Positions 1-13,250 of a stretch of 64,000 bases of DNA are shown here, in pieces (within the stretch, counting starts at the first letter, position 1; the number at the start of each line of letters is the position of its first letter). The notes beneath the pieces are model-generated. The model was not told the origin of the DNA. It saw only the letters and a program-made list of their open reading frames with translations, and ran no database searches. Position numbers and translations under genes: made by a program. This DNA comes from Bryobacterales bacterium (GTDB taxonomy: Bacteria > Acidobacteriota > Terriglobia > Bryobacterales > Bryobacteraceae): assembly GCA_016713735.1 (NCBI GenBank), contig JADJOP010000037.1, positions 124,001 through 188,000 on the forward strand, given 5' to 3'.

Positions 1-4310
<4,310 letters not shown>

Positions 4311-4314
<4 letters not shown>

Positions 4315-4550
4315 TCCGCTACGCCGTCGTGATCGAAGCAGGCGAGCACAACTTCTCCGCCTACGTCCCTGACTTGCCCGGATGCGTCATCACCGGCAGG
4401 ACGCGCGACGAAATCGAGCACAACATCAACGAAGCGATCGCCTTCCACATCGAAGGTCTGCGCGAGGATGGCGCGCCCACCCGGGGCGCCCGGGAGAAGT
4501 TGTCGCACCCGCGCGCCGCCAGTTCACCAGCGCGTCGAGGGCAAACGTGA
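4311..4550 (+). CDS. HicB-like antitoxin, orphan, 3' end chimeric
   Basis: This 79-aa protein has the HicB-like fold signature: a start of MIRYAVVIEAG, the YVPDLPGC motif and the helix ending in HIEGLREDG. HicB proteins neutralise the HicA mRNA interferase, but no hicA lies next to it, so it is an orphan or a single-domain HicB family member. The start overlaps the stop of the topoisomerase-RecQ gene (ATGA), which suggests translational coupling. After residue 57 the sequence stops looking like HicB, and nt 4500-4550 are antisense to the remnant of an XRE antitoxin. The normal C-terminus has therefore probably been replaced by a recombination junction near nt 4490. Whether it still folds or binds DNA is unknown. 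Confidence 0.8.
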
Positions 4551-4660
4551 CCTTGCCGCATCAGGTCGAGACGCGCGGCTGCGTCACGCCAAGCGCCGCT
4601 TGCGCCGCTCATCGCGGGCGTGATCCTTCAGGCGATCATCAGGCCGAGCTTCGGCGGCCT
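4500..4660 (-). pseudogene. Remnant of XRE-family antitoxin (partner of Gp49-like toxin)
   Basis: Reading the minus strand around nt 4600-4515 gives ALGVTQPRVST, a stop codon, then GKVTFALDALVNW. This matches the recognition helix and following helix of XRE antitoxins of the HigA type that pair with Gp49-like toxins (normally LGVTQPRVSDLMRGK followed by a SLDALV-like helix). The in-frame stop and missing bases just after the recognition helix show it is dead. Its N-terminus is largely deleted and its C-terminus fuses into antisense hicB sequence. It lies directly downstream of the toxin remnant on the same strand, the usual toxin-antitoxin order for this family. Confidence 0.7.
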
Positions 4661-4671
4661 GCTGGGCGTGT

Positions 4672-4959
4672 TTATGGTCTGGCAACGTGTCGCCTGTCCT
4701 TCAACAACTGGTACGGCGGCAAGCCGTGGCCTTGCTGGTCTTCTCCGTCTTCTTCTGGAAGCAGTGCAGCACGTAGACCGCATCGGCGAACTTCGCCACG
4801 TAGAGTACGCGGAACGCGCCAGCCTCATCCCGAATTCGAATCTCGCCCCTGGCCACCTCGGGCTTCAGTCTCCGGCTGGCCATGTTCCGGTCAACGATGG
4901 CGCCTCGCGCTAGCGGGAACGCAGTCCTCGGAACTCCCCGAAACTCCACGGGCTGGCAT
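4672..4959 (-). pseudogene. Remnant of phage-derived Gp49-like (HigB/RelE-type) toxin
   Basis: On the minus strand one frame reads QPVEFRG near the start, then GEIRIRDEAGAFRVLYVAKF and DAVYVLHCFQKKTEKTSK. This is the conserved core of the Gp49-like family of RelE/ParE-fold mRNA interferase toxins. The frame then breaks; the expected tail, YQLLKDRRHVARP and stop, is found one frame over, ending at nt 4672. The ATG at 4957-4959 is also out of frame with the core, and the middle part between residues 20 and 35 is not family-like. So there are at least two frame disruptions, and the gene is inactive. It pairs with the antitoxin remnant at 4500-4660. Confidence 0.75.
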
Positions 4960-5021
4960 CCACAACAATTTGTTCCCAACCACTCCCCACCCACCCCCCA
5001 ATGTGGTAACGTGCCACCGAG

Positions 5022-5960
5022 ATGATCGGTCACGCACTCCTCCACTCCGTCTCCTACTCCGGCTCCTGGGGCCAGGCCGCCCTGTCGCTCGAAGCCTTCG
5101 TCGACAAAGCCGCCGCCCTCGACTTCGACGGCGTCATGCTCATGGCCAAACGCCCCCACCTCTCCGTGCTCGACTACGACGCCGCCGCCCGCCGCAAGCT
5201 CCGCGCCCGCCTCGAATCGCACAACCTCCGCGGCCTCGTCCTGGCCGGCTACACCAACTTCACCGCCGACATGGAGCACGCCGAAATCCCCCACCGCGAA
5301 ATCCAAATCGCCCACGTCGCCGAGCTCGCCCACATCGCCCACGACCTCGGCGGCGGCATCGTCCGCATCTTCACCGGCTACGAACACCCCGCCGCCTCGC
5401 CCACCGCCCAGTGGAACCTCCTCGTCGCCGCCCTCAAGGAATGCGCCCACCGCTGCGCCCACTTCCCCGACGTCACCCTCGGCCTCCAGAATCACCATGA
5501 CCTCGCCGCCGGCTGGCAGTCCATGCGCGACCTCGTCCGCGCCGTCAACGAGCCCAACCTCCAGCCTCTCTTTGACGCCTGGGCCCCCGCCCTCCACGGC
5601 GACAACCTCCACGAAGCCGCCCAGGCAATGGGCGCCCTCACTCCTCACACCACCGTCGCCGACTACCAGCTCCGCCCGCGCTATAAATACGAGCCGGCCC
5701 TGGTGAACTACGTCGCCCAGACGCCCTACACCCTCGCCGTCCCCATGGGCGAGGGCTTCATCGACTACACCGGCTTCTGCAACGGCCTCGTCGAATCCGG
5801 CTTCCGCGGCTCCATCGCCTACGAGATGTGCTCCCCCCTGCGCGACGGCGGCTCCGAGGCTACGCTCGACCGCTACGCCACCCGATTCCTCGAATGGTTG
5901 GGCAATTTCCGCTCCCTGTGCGAGAATCGAAATATCCAAGCCTCACGCCAGCCGGCCTGA
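5022..5960 (+). CDS. Sugar phosphate isomerase/epimerase-like TIM-barrel protein
   Basis: A 312-aa protein of the xylose isomerase-like / AP-endonuclease 2 TIM-barrel superfamily. The barrel pattern is visible: FDGVMLMAKRPHLS near residue 35, RIFTGYE near residue 115, LGLQNHHD near residue 155, an FDAWAPALHG segment near 188 and a final YEMCSPLRDGG. The acidic and His residues at strand ends would bind the divalent metal. Family members isomerise or epimerise sugars and inositol derivatives; the substrate cannot be told here. The ATG at 5022 is the first in frame after the decayed toxin-antitoxin region. It is followed after 19 bases by adk, which may be co-transcribed. Confidence 0.8.
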   Translation: MIGHALLHSVSYSGSWGQAALSLEAFVDKAAALDFDGVMLMAKRPHLSVLDYDAAARRKLRARLESHNLRGLVLAGYTNFTADMEHAEIPHREIQIAHVAELAHIAHDLGGGIVRIFTGYEHPAASPTAQWNLLVAALKECAHRCAHFPDVTLGLQNHHDLAAGWQSMRDLVRAVNEPNLQPLFDAWAPALHGDNLHEAAQAMGALTPHTTVADYQLRPRYKYEPALVNYVAQTPYTLAVPMGEGFIDYTGFCNGLVESGFRGSIAYEMCSPLRDGGSEATLDRYATRFLEWLGNFRSLCENRNIQASRQPA

Positions 5961-5979
5961 GGGCACGGGGATCTTTTCA

Positions 5980-6648
5980 TTGGTCATCCTTCTCTTCGGA
6001 CCGCCCGGTAGCGGCAAAGGAACTCAAGCGCGCATGCTCAGCTCCTGGCTCGGCGTGCCAGCCTTGTCTACCGGCGAAATGCTCCGCTCTGAGGTCGCCG
6101 AAGGAACCGAGCTCGGCCGCGCCGTCGCCGAACTGCTCGCCAACGGCCAGTTCGTCAGCGACGACATGGTGAACCGCATCGTCGTGCGCAAACTCCAGCA
6201 GCCCGACTACGCCCGAGGCTGCCTCCTCGACGGCTACCCGCGCACCGTGCAGCAGGCCGAATACCTCGATGCGTTCCTCACCAACGCCGGCAAACCGCGC
6301 GCCCATGTCCTTCACCTCGACGTCCCCAATGAGGTCATCCTGGCCCGCCTCACCAGCCGCCTCCAGTGCCCGAACTGCAAGCATATCTTCAACTTGACCA
6401 CCGATGCCCTCGGCTGGACCACGGAATGCACCGAGTGCGGCTCCCTGCTCGAACGCCGCGCCGACGACCGCGAAGACGTCATCCTCTCCCGCCTCCGCAC
6501 CTACCACGACGTGACCGGTCCCATCCTGGCCCTCTACACCGGCGAGAACTACCACCGCATCGACGGCACACGTAGTCCCGACGACGTCTTCCACGGCATC
6601 CAGGAGCGCCTCCGCCCCTGCTTCGATGGCTTTGCCGCCTCGTACTAG
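5980..6648 (+). CDS. adk: Adenylate kinase
   Basis: Adenylate kinase (222 aa) makes 2 ADP from ATP and AMP in the cytoplasm. The P-loop GPPGSGKGTQ is at residues 7-16, the AMP-binding STGEMLR follows near residue 31, and LLDGYPRT near residue 82. The LID domain carries a four-cysteine zinc site (CPNC and CTEC), typical of zinc-type long adenylate kinases. The length is normal. The start is a TTG, since the protein must begin right before VILLFGPPG and no ATG is in place. It lies 19 bases after the TIM-barrel gene rather than in the usual secY-adk-map ribosomal context, so this may be a second copy; the rest of the genome would be needed to tell. Confidence 0.92.
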   Translation: MVILLFGPPGSGKGTQARMLSSWLGVPALSTGEMLRSEVAEGTELGRAVAELLANGQFVSDDMVNRIVVRKLQQPDYARGCLLDGYPRTVQQAEYLDAFLTNAGKPRAHVLHLDVPNEVILARLTSRLQCPNCKHIFNLTTDALGWTTECTECGSLLERRADDREDVILSRLRTYHDVTGPILALYTGENYHRIDGTRSPDDVFHGIQERLRPCFDGFAASY

Positions 6649-6657
6649 TAATTTTCC

Positions 6658-6671
6658 TCACAGTCCTGTGA
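6658..6671. repeat. Short inverted repeat between adk and the PilZ gene
   Basis: TCACAG and CTGTGA flank two bases. The arms are perfect but short and there is no T tract, so it could be a weak terminator stem or an operator for the PilZ gene that starts 60 bases on. No function is claimed. Confidence 0.3.
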
Positions 6672-6731
6672 CGTTTGTTCCGTGGAGTTGCCCCCTGCGC
6701 TCCGATAAGGTCAGATTAGGCAGGAATCACC

Positions 6732-7067
6732 ATGGCCAAACGTCCCAATCTCAGAAAGCATGACCGTCAACCCAGCAAAGCCAAAGTCGAGTTGGGTTGG
6801 ACGGGCGACTACGGCGCTCCCAAGTCCGCCCTCTGCGTCTGCAAGGACGTCGGCCCAGGCGGCTTCCGCATCGTCTCGCGTGACCCCATCCCCGTCCGCA
6901 GCTACGTCCAGTTCCGCTTCGCCCCCCTCAACTTCCGCGGCTCGGCCAGCGTCCGCAGCCTCTCCCACGTCGGCGTCGGCTACGAAATCGGCCTCGAATT
7001 CTCCGGCACTGAGCAACTGGAACTGGAACGCCTGAATCTGCTCACCAGCGCCAAGCTGGCCAAGTAA
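6732..7067 (+). CDS. PilZ-domain protein (putative c-di-GMP receptor)
   Basis: A 111-aa single-domain PilZ protein. The arginine motif RKHDR is at residues 8-12 and the second motif, DVGPGGF, near residue 40; both belong to the c-di-GMP binding surface of PilZ domains, although the usual D/N-x-S-x-x-G is changed to D-V-G-P-G-G, which may weaken binding. A beta-strand ending YEIGLEFSG closes the barrel. Such stand-alone PilZ proteins act as cytoplasmic adaptors for motility or polysaccharide secretion. It has its own upstream gap of 83 bases, so it is probably transcribed alone. Target unknown. Confidence 0.85.
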   Translation: MAKRPNLRKHDRQPSKAKVELGWTGDYGAPKSALCVCKDVGPGGFRIVSRDPIPVRSYVQFRFAPLNFRGSASVRSLSHVGVGYEIGLEFSGTEQLELERLNLLTSAKLAK

Positions 7068-7115
7068 CGCCCCCCCATCCTGCCCCTGCTGCCACCGGCA
7101 TGGTGCAATGAGGCG

Positions 7116-7757
7116 ATGGATCTCGATACCCTCATCCGTTGCTGGCGGCAGACGCCAGGCGAACAGCAATTCCGCCCCGCCGCCACAGCCGCGGAACTGG
7201 CCCTGGCCGAAGAGAAGCTCAGCCTCACGCTTCCTCCCGCGCTCCGCCAGCTCTACACGTTCAGCAACGGCCTCTCGCTCTTTCAGGGCCACCTCACCTT
7301 CTATCCCCTGCATGAGGAGAAGAGCGAGATCTGCCTCACCCGTGTCACGCCCTGGCTTCGCGAGCAAAACTGGCTCGTCCCGGCCGAGATCCTCATCGCC
7401 GGTTCCACCGGCACCGGAGATCCCATCGGCGTTTGGATTGGTCCCAAATCCGCCGGGCTCTCACTCCCCGTGGTGCAGATCGATCAGAGCTTCCAGCCCA
7501 ACTGCTTCAGCCTCGCCTCCACCGGACTCATCCCCTACCTCACCTTCGAAACCGCCCTCGACCTGGCCATGAGCGAACGCGGCGGCGAACTCCACACCGT
7601 TCTCGGCGCGCCCGTCTCGCTGCCCGCCTACGACATCGACAGCGACGATGCCATCGACGCCTGGGCGGAGTGGATCGATCCCCAGTTGCTCCAGTTGCCC
7701 GCCGCTACGGATCTCACCCAACTCGACGAGAACACCCTCCGCCGGCTTCTCCAGTAG
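7116..7757 (+). CDS. SMI1/KNR4 family protein
   Basis: A 213-aa protein with the SMI1/KNR4 fold: ATAAELALAEEKLSLTLPPALRQLY at residues 23-47 broken by the characteristic LPxxLRxLY, then the FSNGLSLF turn. SMI1/KNR4 proteins are often immunity proteins in contact-dependent toxin systems, but many are house-keeping orphans; no toxin gene is adjacent here. The start ATG has a GAGGCG just upstream. It lies 48 bases after the PilZ gene. Role unknown. Confidence 0.75.
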   Translation: MDLDTLIRCWRQTPGEQQFRPAATAAELALAEEKLSLTLPPALRQLYTFSNGLSLFQGHLTFYPLHEEKSEICLTRVTPWLREQNWLVPAEILIAGSTGTGDPIGVWIGPKSAGLSLPVVQIDQSFQPNCFSLASTGLIPYLTFETALDLAMSERGGELHTVLGAPVSLPAYDIDSDDAIDAWAEWIDPQLLQLPAATDLTQLDENTLRRLLQ

Positions 7758-7784
7758 CCCGCCGCCTAAAACTCAAGTCCCCAC

Positions 7785-7833
7785 TTGACAATCAGGCAAC
7801 GCTTGACCAATAGTAAAGTGTACACTTTACTAT
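7785..7833 (+). promoter_or_regulatory. 24-bp perfect palindrome over the start codon, with upstream -35-like box
   Basis: A perfect 24-bp palindrome occupies nt 7810-7833 (core AGTAAAGTGTACACTTTACT at 7812-7831) and covers the first two bases of the ATG at 7832. A TTGACA hexamer lies at 7785-7790. The AT-rich palindrome in a GC-rich genome, next to an SRPBCC gene and an ArsR-type regulator, fits an ArsR-family operator that autoregulates the pair. The transcript would have a very short or no leader. No good -10 box is seen. Confidence 0.65.
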
Positions 7834-8305
7834 GCAAAAACCCACGGTCACCCACGCCACCTTCACCATCGAACGCCACTACCCCGCCCCCCTCGACCGC
7901 CTCTACCGCGCCTTCACTGACCCCGCCATGAAGCGCGACTGGTTCGCCGGCGGCAAATCCTCCACTCTCGAAGAGTTCACCATGGACTTCCGCCCCGGCG
8001 GCCACGACTACACCCGCACGCGCTTCCCGCCCGGCTCGCCCTTTCCCGGCGCCGCGCTCGAAAACCACACCGTCTATCAGGACATCGTGGGCAACCAGCG
8101 CATCGTCCTCGCCTATACGATGTCGGTGGCCGGCCGCCGCATCTCGGCCTCGCTCGCCACCTTTGAGTTCTTCGCGTCCCACGACGGCTCCACGCTGCTC
8201 TTCACCGAGCAGGCCGCGTTCTTTGAAGGCGCCGACGGCCCCGCCATGCGTGAAGACGGCTGGAACCAGCTTCTCAACAGCCTCGCCGCCCACCTCGCCG
8301 CCTGA
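7832..8305 (+). CDS. SRPBCC (AHSA1-type) domain protein
   Basis: A 157-aa protein of the START-like SRPBCC/AHSA1 group: it opens with a strand around FTIERHYPAPLDRLYRAFTD, has the DWFAGG and MDFRPGG turns and ends with GWNQLLNSLAAHLA. The fold forms a hydrophobic ligand-binding cavity; the ligand is unknown. It is followed after 17 bases by an ArsR-type regulator, a very common pairing in which the regulator controls the SRPBCC gene. The start codon sits inside the palindrome at 7810-7833. Confidence 0.85.
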   Translation: MQKPTVTHATFTIERHYPAPLDRLYRAFTDPAMKRDWFAGGKSSTLEEFTMDFRPGGHDYTRTRFPPGSPFPGAALENHTVYQDIVGNQRIVLAYTMSVAGRRISASLATFEFFASHDGSTLLFTEQAAFFEGADGPAMREDGWNQLLNSLAAHLAA

Positions 8306-8322
8306 TCCCGCACGCACCGGCC

Positions 8323-8655
8323 ATGCCTCGCCCCAAACCCACCCCCCCCCGCGTCTTCCACGCCCTCGGCGACGACACCCGCCGCGCCATCCTAGAACGC
8401 CTCACCCGCGGCCCCTCGTCGGCCTCGCAACTCGCCCCCGCGCTCGCCGTCACGCTCGCCGCCGTCGTCCAGCATCTCAACGTGCTCGAACAAAGCGGCC
8501 TCATCCGCAGCGAAAAGTCCGGCCGCACACGCACCTGCCGCCTCCACCCCGCGGGCTTCGAAGCCGCCGAACACTGGATCGCCTCCCGCCGCTCGGCCTG
8601 GGAAGACCGCTTCGACCGCCTGGGCGAACTGCTCGCCCGTCCCGAAGACGCCTAA
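8323..8655 (+). CDS. ArsR-family winged-helix transcription regulator
   Basis: A 110-aa winged-helix regulator. HALGDDTRRAILERLTRG at residues 13-30, the recognition-helix region LAAVVQHLNVLEQSGLI and the wing SEKSGRTRTCRL are the ArsR pattern of the SRPBCC-linked subgroup, which lacks the classic metal-binding cysteines. It probably represses itself and the upstream SRPBCC gene through the palindrome at 7810-7833. It ends tail-to-tail with the next gene, overlapping it by four bases. Confidence 0.88.
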   Translation: MPRPKPTPPRVFHALGDDTRRAILERLTRGPSSASQLAPALAVTLAAVVQHLNVLEQSGLIRSEKSGRTRTCRLHPAGFEAAEHWIASRRSAWEDRFDRLGELLARPEDA

Positions 8656-9032
8656 CGCCCCGCCGCTTTCCCCGACGCCCCGTTCTTGGCCGCCCCGCGC
8701 GCCTTCTTTGGCCGCCCCCCCACGGGCTTGGCCGCAAACGACAACGGCGCCGCCGTGAAGTCCAACTGCATCTGCCGCTGCGCCCAAAACGAACGCTCCG
8801 AGGCCCGCGACGCCGGCCGCAGCGACTGCACAATCACCCCATCAAACCGCCGCGCCATCTCCAGCGCCACTGACTTTTCCTGGTTCCGCTCGTGAATCGG
8901 CGGCCCCCCTGTCTCCTGGATCCATTCCCTGGTTGCGTCATTCAAGGTCCGCTCCAAACGGGCGGAGGCGGAAGTCCATTGGCCGGCCGCCAAGAAGGCC
9001 TTCCAGTTTCCGATACGCAGCAAGACACTCAT
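8652..9032 (-). CDS. Conserved-looking hypothetical protein with basic tail
   Basis: I do not recognise this 126-aa protein. The ATG at 9030-9032 has a clear GGGGAGGA ribosome site eight bases upstream, so it is preferred over the longer open frame. The body is mixed alpha-helical (NWKAFLAAGQW, ARLERTLNDATREWI) and the C-terminus is a Lys/Ala/Gly-rich tail with a GRPKK AT-hook-like motif, suggesting nucleic-acid contact. It converges with the ArsR gene. Function unknown. Confidence 0.6.
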   Translation of the reverse strand: MSVLLRIGNWKAFLAAGQWTSASARLERTLNDATREWIQETGGPPIHERNQEKSVALEMARRFDGVIVQSLRPASRASERSFWAQRQMQLDFTAAPLSFAAKPVGGRPKKARGAAKNGASGKAAGR

Positions 9033-9117
9033 GCGATCCTCCCCATCATAACGGCATCGCCCGCCGCGCAACAGCGGTTTGCCCAGGTGTTTTGCCCGAC
9101 CGTCTACAATCGGATGG

Positions 9118-9879
9118 ATGCCCGTCGATCGTCCCCTACTGAATGAAGTCGCCCTTGTCACCGGCGCTTCCCGCGGCCTCGGCGCCGCCATTGCCGCAAA
9201 GCTCGCCTCACAAGGCGCCAAGGTCGCCATCAACCACTTCCGCTCCGCTGAAAAAGCCGCCGCCCTGCGCGACCGCATCCGCGCCTCCGGCGGCACCGCC
9301 GAGTGCTTCTACGCCGACGTCCGCGACGAAGCCGAAGTCGCCTCGATGTTCGCCTCCATCCGCTCCGCCTTCGGCGATGTCTCCCTCCTCGTCGTCAACG
9401 CCACCGGCCCGCAGCCCTTCCTTACCATCGAAAAACAGACCTGGCAGTCTTATTTAGATCAGCTCGAGTTCTTCGTCAAATCCCCGCTCCTGCTCGTCAA
9501 ACAGGCGCTCCCCGCCATGAAGGCCCGCCGTTCCGGCCGCATCATCCAGATCGGCAGCGAGGTCTTCGCCGTCGGCCACCCCGAGTTCGCCAACTACGTC
9601 GCCGCCAAGGGCGCCCAATACGGCCAGACCCGCTCCTGGGCCAAGGAACTCGCCCCCTACGGCATCACCGTCAACATCATCTCCCCCGGCTGGATTCCCA
9701 CCGAACGCCACGCCGGAACCCCGCAGGCCGAGTACGACCTCTACGCCCAAAAGGTCCCCATGAAGCGCCAGGGCGTCCCCGCCGACGTCGCCGAAGCCGT
9801 CGCCTACCTCGCCAGCCCCGGCGCCAACTTCGTCACCGGCCAGAACCTCACCGTCAACGGCGGCCTCACGCTGGAGTAA
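9118..9879 (+). CDS. Short-chain dehydrogenase/reductase (SDR)
   Basis: A 253-aa classical SDR. The nucleotide motif TGASRGLG is at residues 15-22, the NAG-like motif is altered to NATG, and the catalytic Tyr-x-x-x-Lys is in YVAAK after the IGSE serine. The C-terminal ISPGWIPT and VTGQNLTVNGG are as in FabG-like 3-oxoacyl or sugar reductases. The longer open frame begins at 9079 but the ATG at 9118 starts directly before the family N-terminus; TACAAT at 9105-9110 could be a -10 box. The ALDH gene starts three bases after its stop, so they form an operon that may oxidise an alcohol to the acid. Confidence 0.88.
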   Translation: MPVDRPLLNEVALVTGASRGLGAAIAAKLASQGAKVAINHFRSAEKAAALRDRIRASGGTAECFYADVRDEAEVASMFASIRSAFGDVSLLVVNATGPQPFLTIEKQTWQSYLDQLEFFVKSPLLLVKQALPAMKARRSGRIIQIGSEVFAVGHPEFANYVAAKGAQYGQTRSWAKELAPYGITVNIISPGWIPTERHAGTPQAEYDLYAQKVPMKRQGVPADVAEAVAYLASPGANFVTGQNLTVNGGLTLE

Positions 9880-9882
9880 CCC

Positions 9883-11297
<1,415 letters not shown>

Positions 11298-11301
<4 letters not shown>

Positions 11302-12485
11302 TCCGACTCACGCGCCGCCAGCTATTCCAGGCCGTCCCGCCCTTCCTCATCACGCCGCACGACGTCTCGCTGCCCAACCTCGTCCTCATCGTCACGCCGC
11401 AGCCCGTGCCCGCCCCGTTCGCCGCCGCCTCCGTGCGCACCACCCGCGCCATCCCCACATCCATCGCGTCGCTTCTCACCGGAGTGGCCAAACCCTCGCC
11501 AACCGAACCGACGCTGGCTGACCTGCTCCGCTCGCGCGGCTACCGCACGGCCTTCCTCGGTGCATGGCCGCTCGGCAACGCCCCCGGCCAATCGCCGCTG
11601 GCCCGCGGCTTCGATGAAGTGGTCACCTCGCCGCCCGCGCCCTCTTCCAAACCGCTCTTCCTCTTCGTCCACGGGCCCTTCCCGAAACTCCCCTACGAGA
11701 AGAACACGCTCACCATCGTCACCGCGCCCGCCGGCCCGCAGGTCCCCCTGCTCGCCCACTGGCCCGGCATGTTCACCGCGCGCGACCTCGACGCCGCAAC
11801 CAACCATCTCGACCTCGCCCCCACACTCCTCCGCGTCGCCGGCATCCCGACCCAACTCACTGGCGCGAACCTGCTGCCGCTGTGGACCGGCGAGGCCGCG
11901 CCCAAAGCCACCGCCGAGCCTACTCGCCCCCCCCTCTTCTTCCGCGAAGACTGGCGCGAAACCGAAGCCGCCACCCCCGTCACACAAGAGCACGTCTCCA
12001 ACCCCGACCTCACGGTCCAGCTCTACGGCCCCGGCCGCGACGGCATCAAGAAGAGCCATCACGACAAGCCCGCCGACGACCCGTTCTACATCTGGTCCGG
12101 CACCGCCAACGGCAACTGGATGGTGACTCTCCGCCATCGCACCCGCCTTGCCGACCTCACCGGCCAGGCCAAGATCCGCTGGCGCGCCAAACAAGCCGGC
12201 TTCCGCCAACTCCGCATCGCACTCAAGCTCGCCAACGGCGACTGGTTGGTGAGCAGCGAATCCGACGGCCCCTCCGAAGACTGGCGCGAACGCGAATTCA
12301 TCCTCGCCGGCATCCGCTGGCGCAAGCTCGACCCCAAGCTCATCATCGAAGGCGCGTGGGTGAACAACCCCGATCTCTCCCGCGTCGAGGAAATCGGCTT
12401 CACCGACCTCATGACCGGCGGCCAATCGATTGCCTGTTCGCGGTTGGACTGGATCGAGGTGTGGGGACGGTCAAACGCGCGCTGA
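11298..12485 (+). CDS. Degenerate sulfatase-like protein with extra C-terminal domain
   Basis: A 395-aa protein. The first 215 residues follow the alkaline phosphatase/sulfatase fold: ASLLTG after the position of the active-site loop, LADLLRSRGYRTAFLG, the RGFDE turn, VPLLAHWPGMF and the HLDLAPTLLRVAG helix. In active sulfatases the loop before ASLLTG has Cys/Ser-x-Pro-x-Arg, the residue turned into formylglycine. Here it reads VRTTRAIPTSIASLLTG with no cysteine, and the N-terminal metal-binding Asp pair is also missing, so it is unlikely to hydrolyse sulfate esters. Residues 240-390 form a beta-rich domain of unknown type with IYIWSG- and DWIEVWG-like strands. The N-terminus starts MIRLTRRQLF, Tat-like but without a clear hydrophobic stretch. 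It is coupled to the ALDH gene. Confidence 0.7.
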
Positions 12486-12548
12486 CAACTGTCCGCCAGG
12501 CGCGGCTCAGCCCAGCTTCAAATCGGAGGGAGAAAATGCAGGGGAGGT

Positions 12549-12625
12549 TGGGGTGCCCAACGGGGATCGAACCCGTGACATCTGGAACCACAATCCAGCG
12601 CTCTACCAGCTGAGCTATGGGCACC
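12549..12625 (-). tRNA. tRNA-His (anticodon GTG)
   Basis: The minus strand folds as a cloverleaf. The acceptor arm GTGCCC pairs with GGGCAC, the extra G at position -1 (nt 12625) faces C73 (nt 12552) as required for histidine tRNA, and CCA is encoded (12549-12551). The anticodon stem CTGGA/TCCAG encloses TTGTGGT with anticodon GTG; the T-arm holds GGTTCGATCC. The gene lies alone between a plus-strand operon and the brnTA pair. Confidence 0.97.
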
Positions 12626-12687
12626 GCAGAGGACGTCTCCATTAGTATAGCAGCGCCCGCACCACCACCACCAAGCCGTTCCACCGC

Positions 12688-13017
12688 TTACCGCTGCTGC
12701 TCCATCACCGCCCGCAACACCTGGTTGATCCGCGTCGAATACCCCGGCCCGAACCGCCTCACCCAGTCCAGCACGTCGGCATCCAGACGCACCGCCACCA
12801 GCGTCTTCCGCGGCCGCCGCATCTGCGCCAGTTGGGCCGCGCTCAGCGGCGGGATGTCGGAATAGTCAATCTGTGCGTGATCGGCACGCCGCTGCCGCTC
12901 GGCCACCTGCTCCAGAACGGCCTTCTGTTTCTTAGTCAACGGCTTGCTCAAGATAGCATCGGCGCTCACGCGCGTCTGCTTCCCCGGCCGAGATGATCCG
13001 GATCCGCTCTTCGCCAT
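12688..13017 (-). CDS. brnA: BrnA-type antitoxin
   Basis: A 109-aa BrnA-family antitoxin. The C-terminal ribbon-helix-helix-like DNA-binding part reads VAVRLDADVLDWVRRFGPGYSTRIN and ends LRAVMEQQR, the family hallmark. The N-terminal part is basic. The start ATG at 13015-13017 has a strong GGAGGAGGAG site directly upstream, preferred over the longer frame to 13041; a GTG at 12968 is an alternative. BrnA binds and neutralises the BrnT RNase and represses the operon. With this start it overlaps brnT by 86 bases, far more than usual. Confidence 0.88.
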   Translation of the reverse strand: MAKSGSGSSRPGKQTRVSADAILSKPLTKKQKAVLEQVAERQRRADHAQIDYSDIPPLSAAQLAQMRRPRKTLVAVRLDADVLDWVRRFGPGYSTRINQVLRAVMEQQR

Positions 13018-13228
13018 TCTCCTCCTCCTCCACATGAACATGCACGACCAACAACACGGCCTTTTGCACGGCCCCGAGTGCGTGCCATCGTTGCTCGCCG
13101 TCCACGATTCGATCCTTCCGCAAAATCAGGAACGGATCGGAAAACACCCGCGCGGCCAGCACGAAATCAATCCCCGCATGCTTCTTCTGGTTGAGCTTGT
13201 TCTTGTTCTCGTCCCATTCGAATCGCAT
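12932..13228 (-). CDS. brnT: BrnT-type ribonuclease toxin
   Basis: A 98-aa BrnT-family toxin (RelE-like fold). The start MRFEWDENKNKLNQKKHAGIDF broken here as FEWDENK and KKHAGIDF, then ARVFSDPF, the RW core and the ending RIISAGEADARERR are all diagnostic. BrnT degrades RNA and halts translation until bound by BrnA. It is first in the operon, and two GTATTAC repeats lie just upstream of its start. Its 3' end overlaps the brnA reading frame. All family core residues look intact, so the pair is probably functional. Confidence 0.92.
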   Translation of the reverse strand: MRFEWDENKNKLNQKKHAGIDFVLAARVFSDPFLILRKDRIVDGEQRWHALGAVQKAVLLVVHVHVEEEENGEERIRIISAGEADARERRCYLEQAVD

Positions 13229-13231
13229 TGC

Positions 13232-13250
13232 GTATTACATATTGTATTAC
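13232..13250 (-). promoter_or_regulatory. Putative BrnA operator: two GTATTAC direct repeats
   Basis: GTATTAC occurs at 13232-13238 and 13244-13250, a 12-base period, four bases before the brnT start codon (on the minus strand they read GTAATAC). This AT-rich tandem stands out in GC-rich surroundings. Ribbon-helix-helix antitoxins typically bind such closely spaced repeats to autorepress their operon. Confidence 0.5.

Noticed and set aside
4701..5939. 412-codon minus-strand frame over the TIM-barrel gene
   Set aside because: Most is an antisense shadow; only the last 85 codons hold real signal, the Gp49 remnant, which is listed separately.
6658..6671. CRP-like site upstream of the PilZ gene
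   Set aside because: The half-sites are in the inverse order to the CRP consensus and the spacing is wrong.
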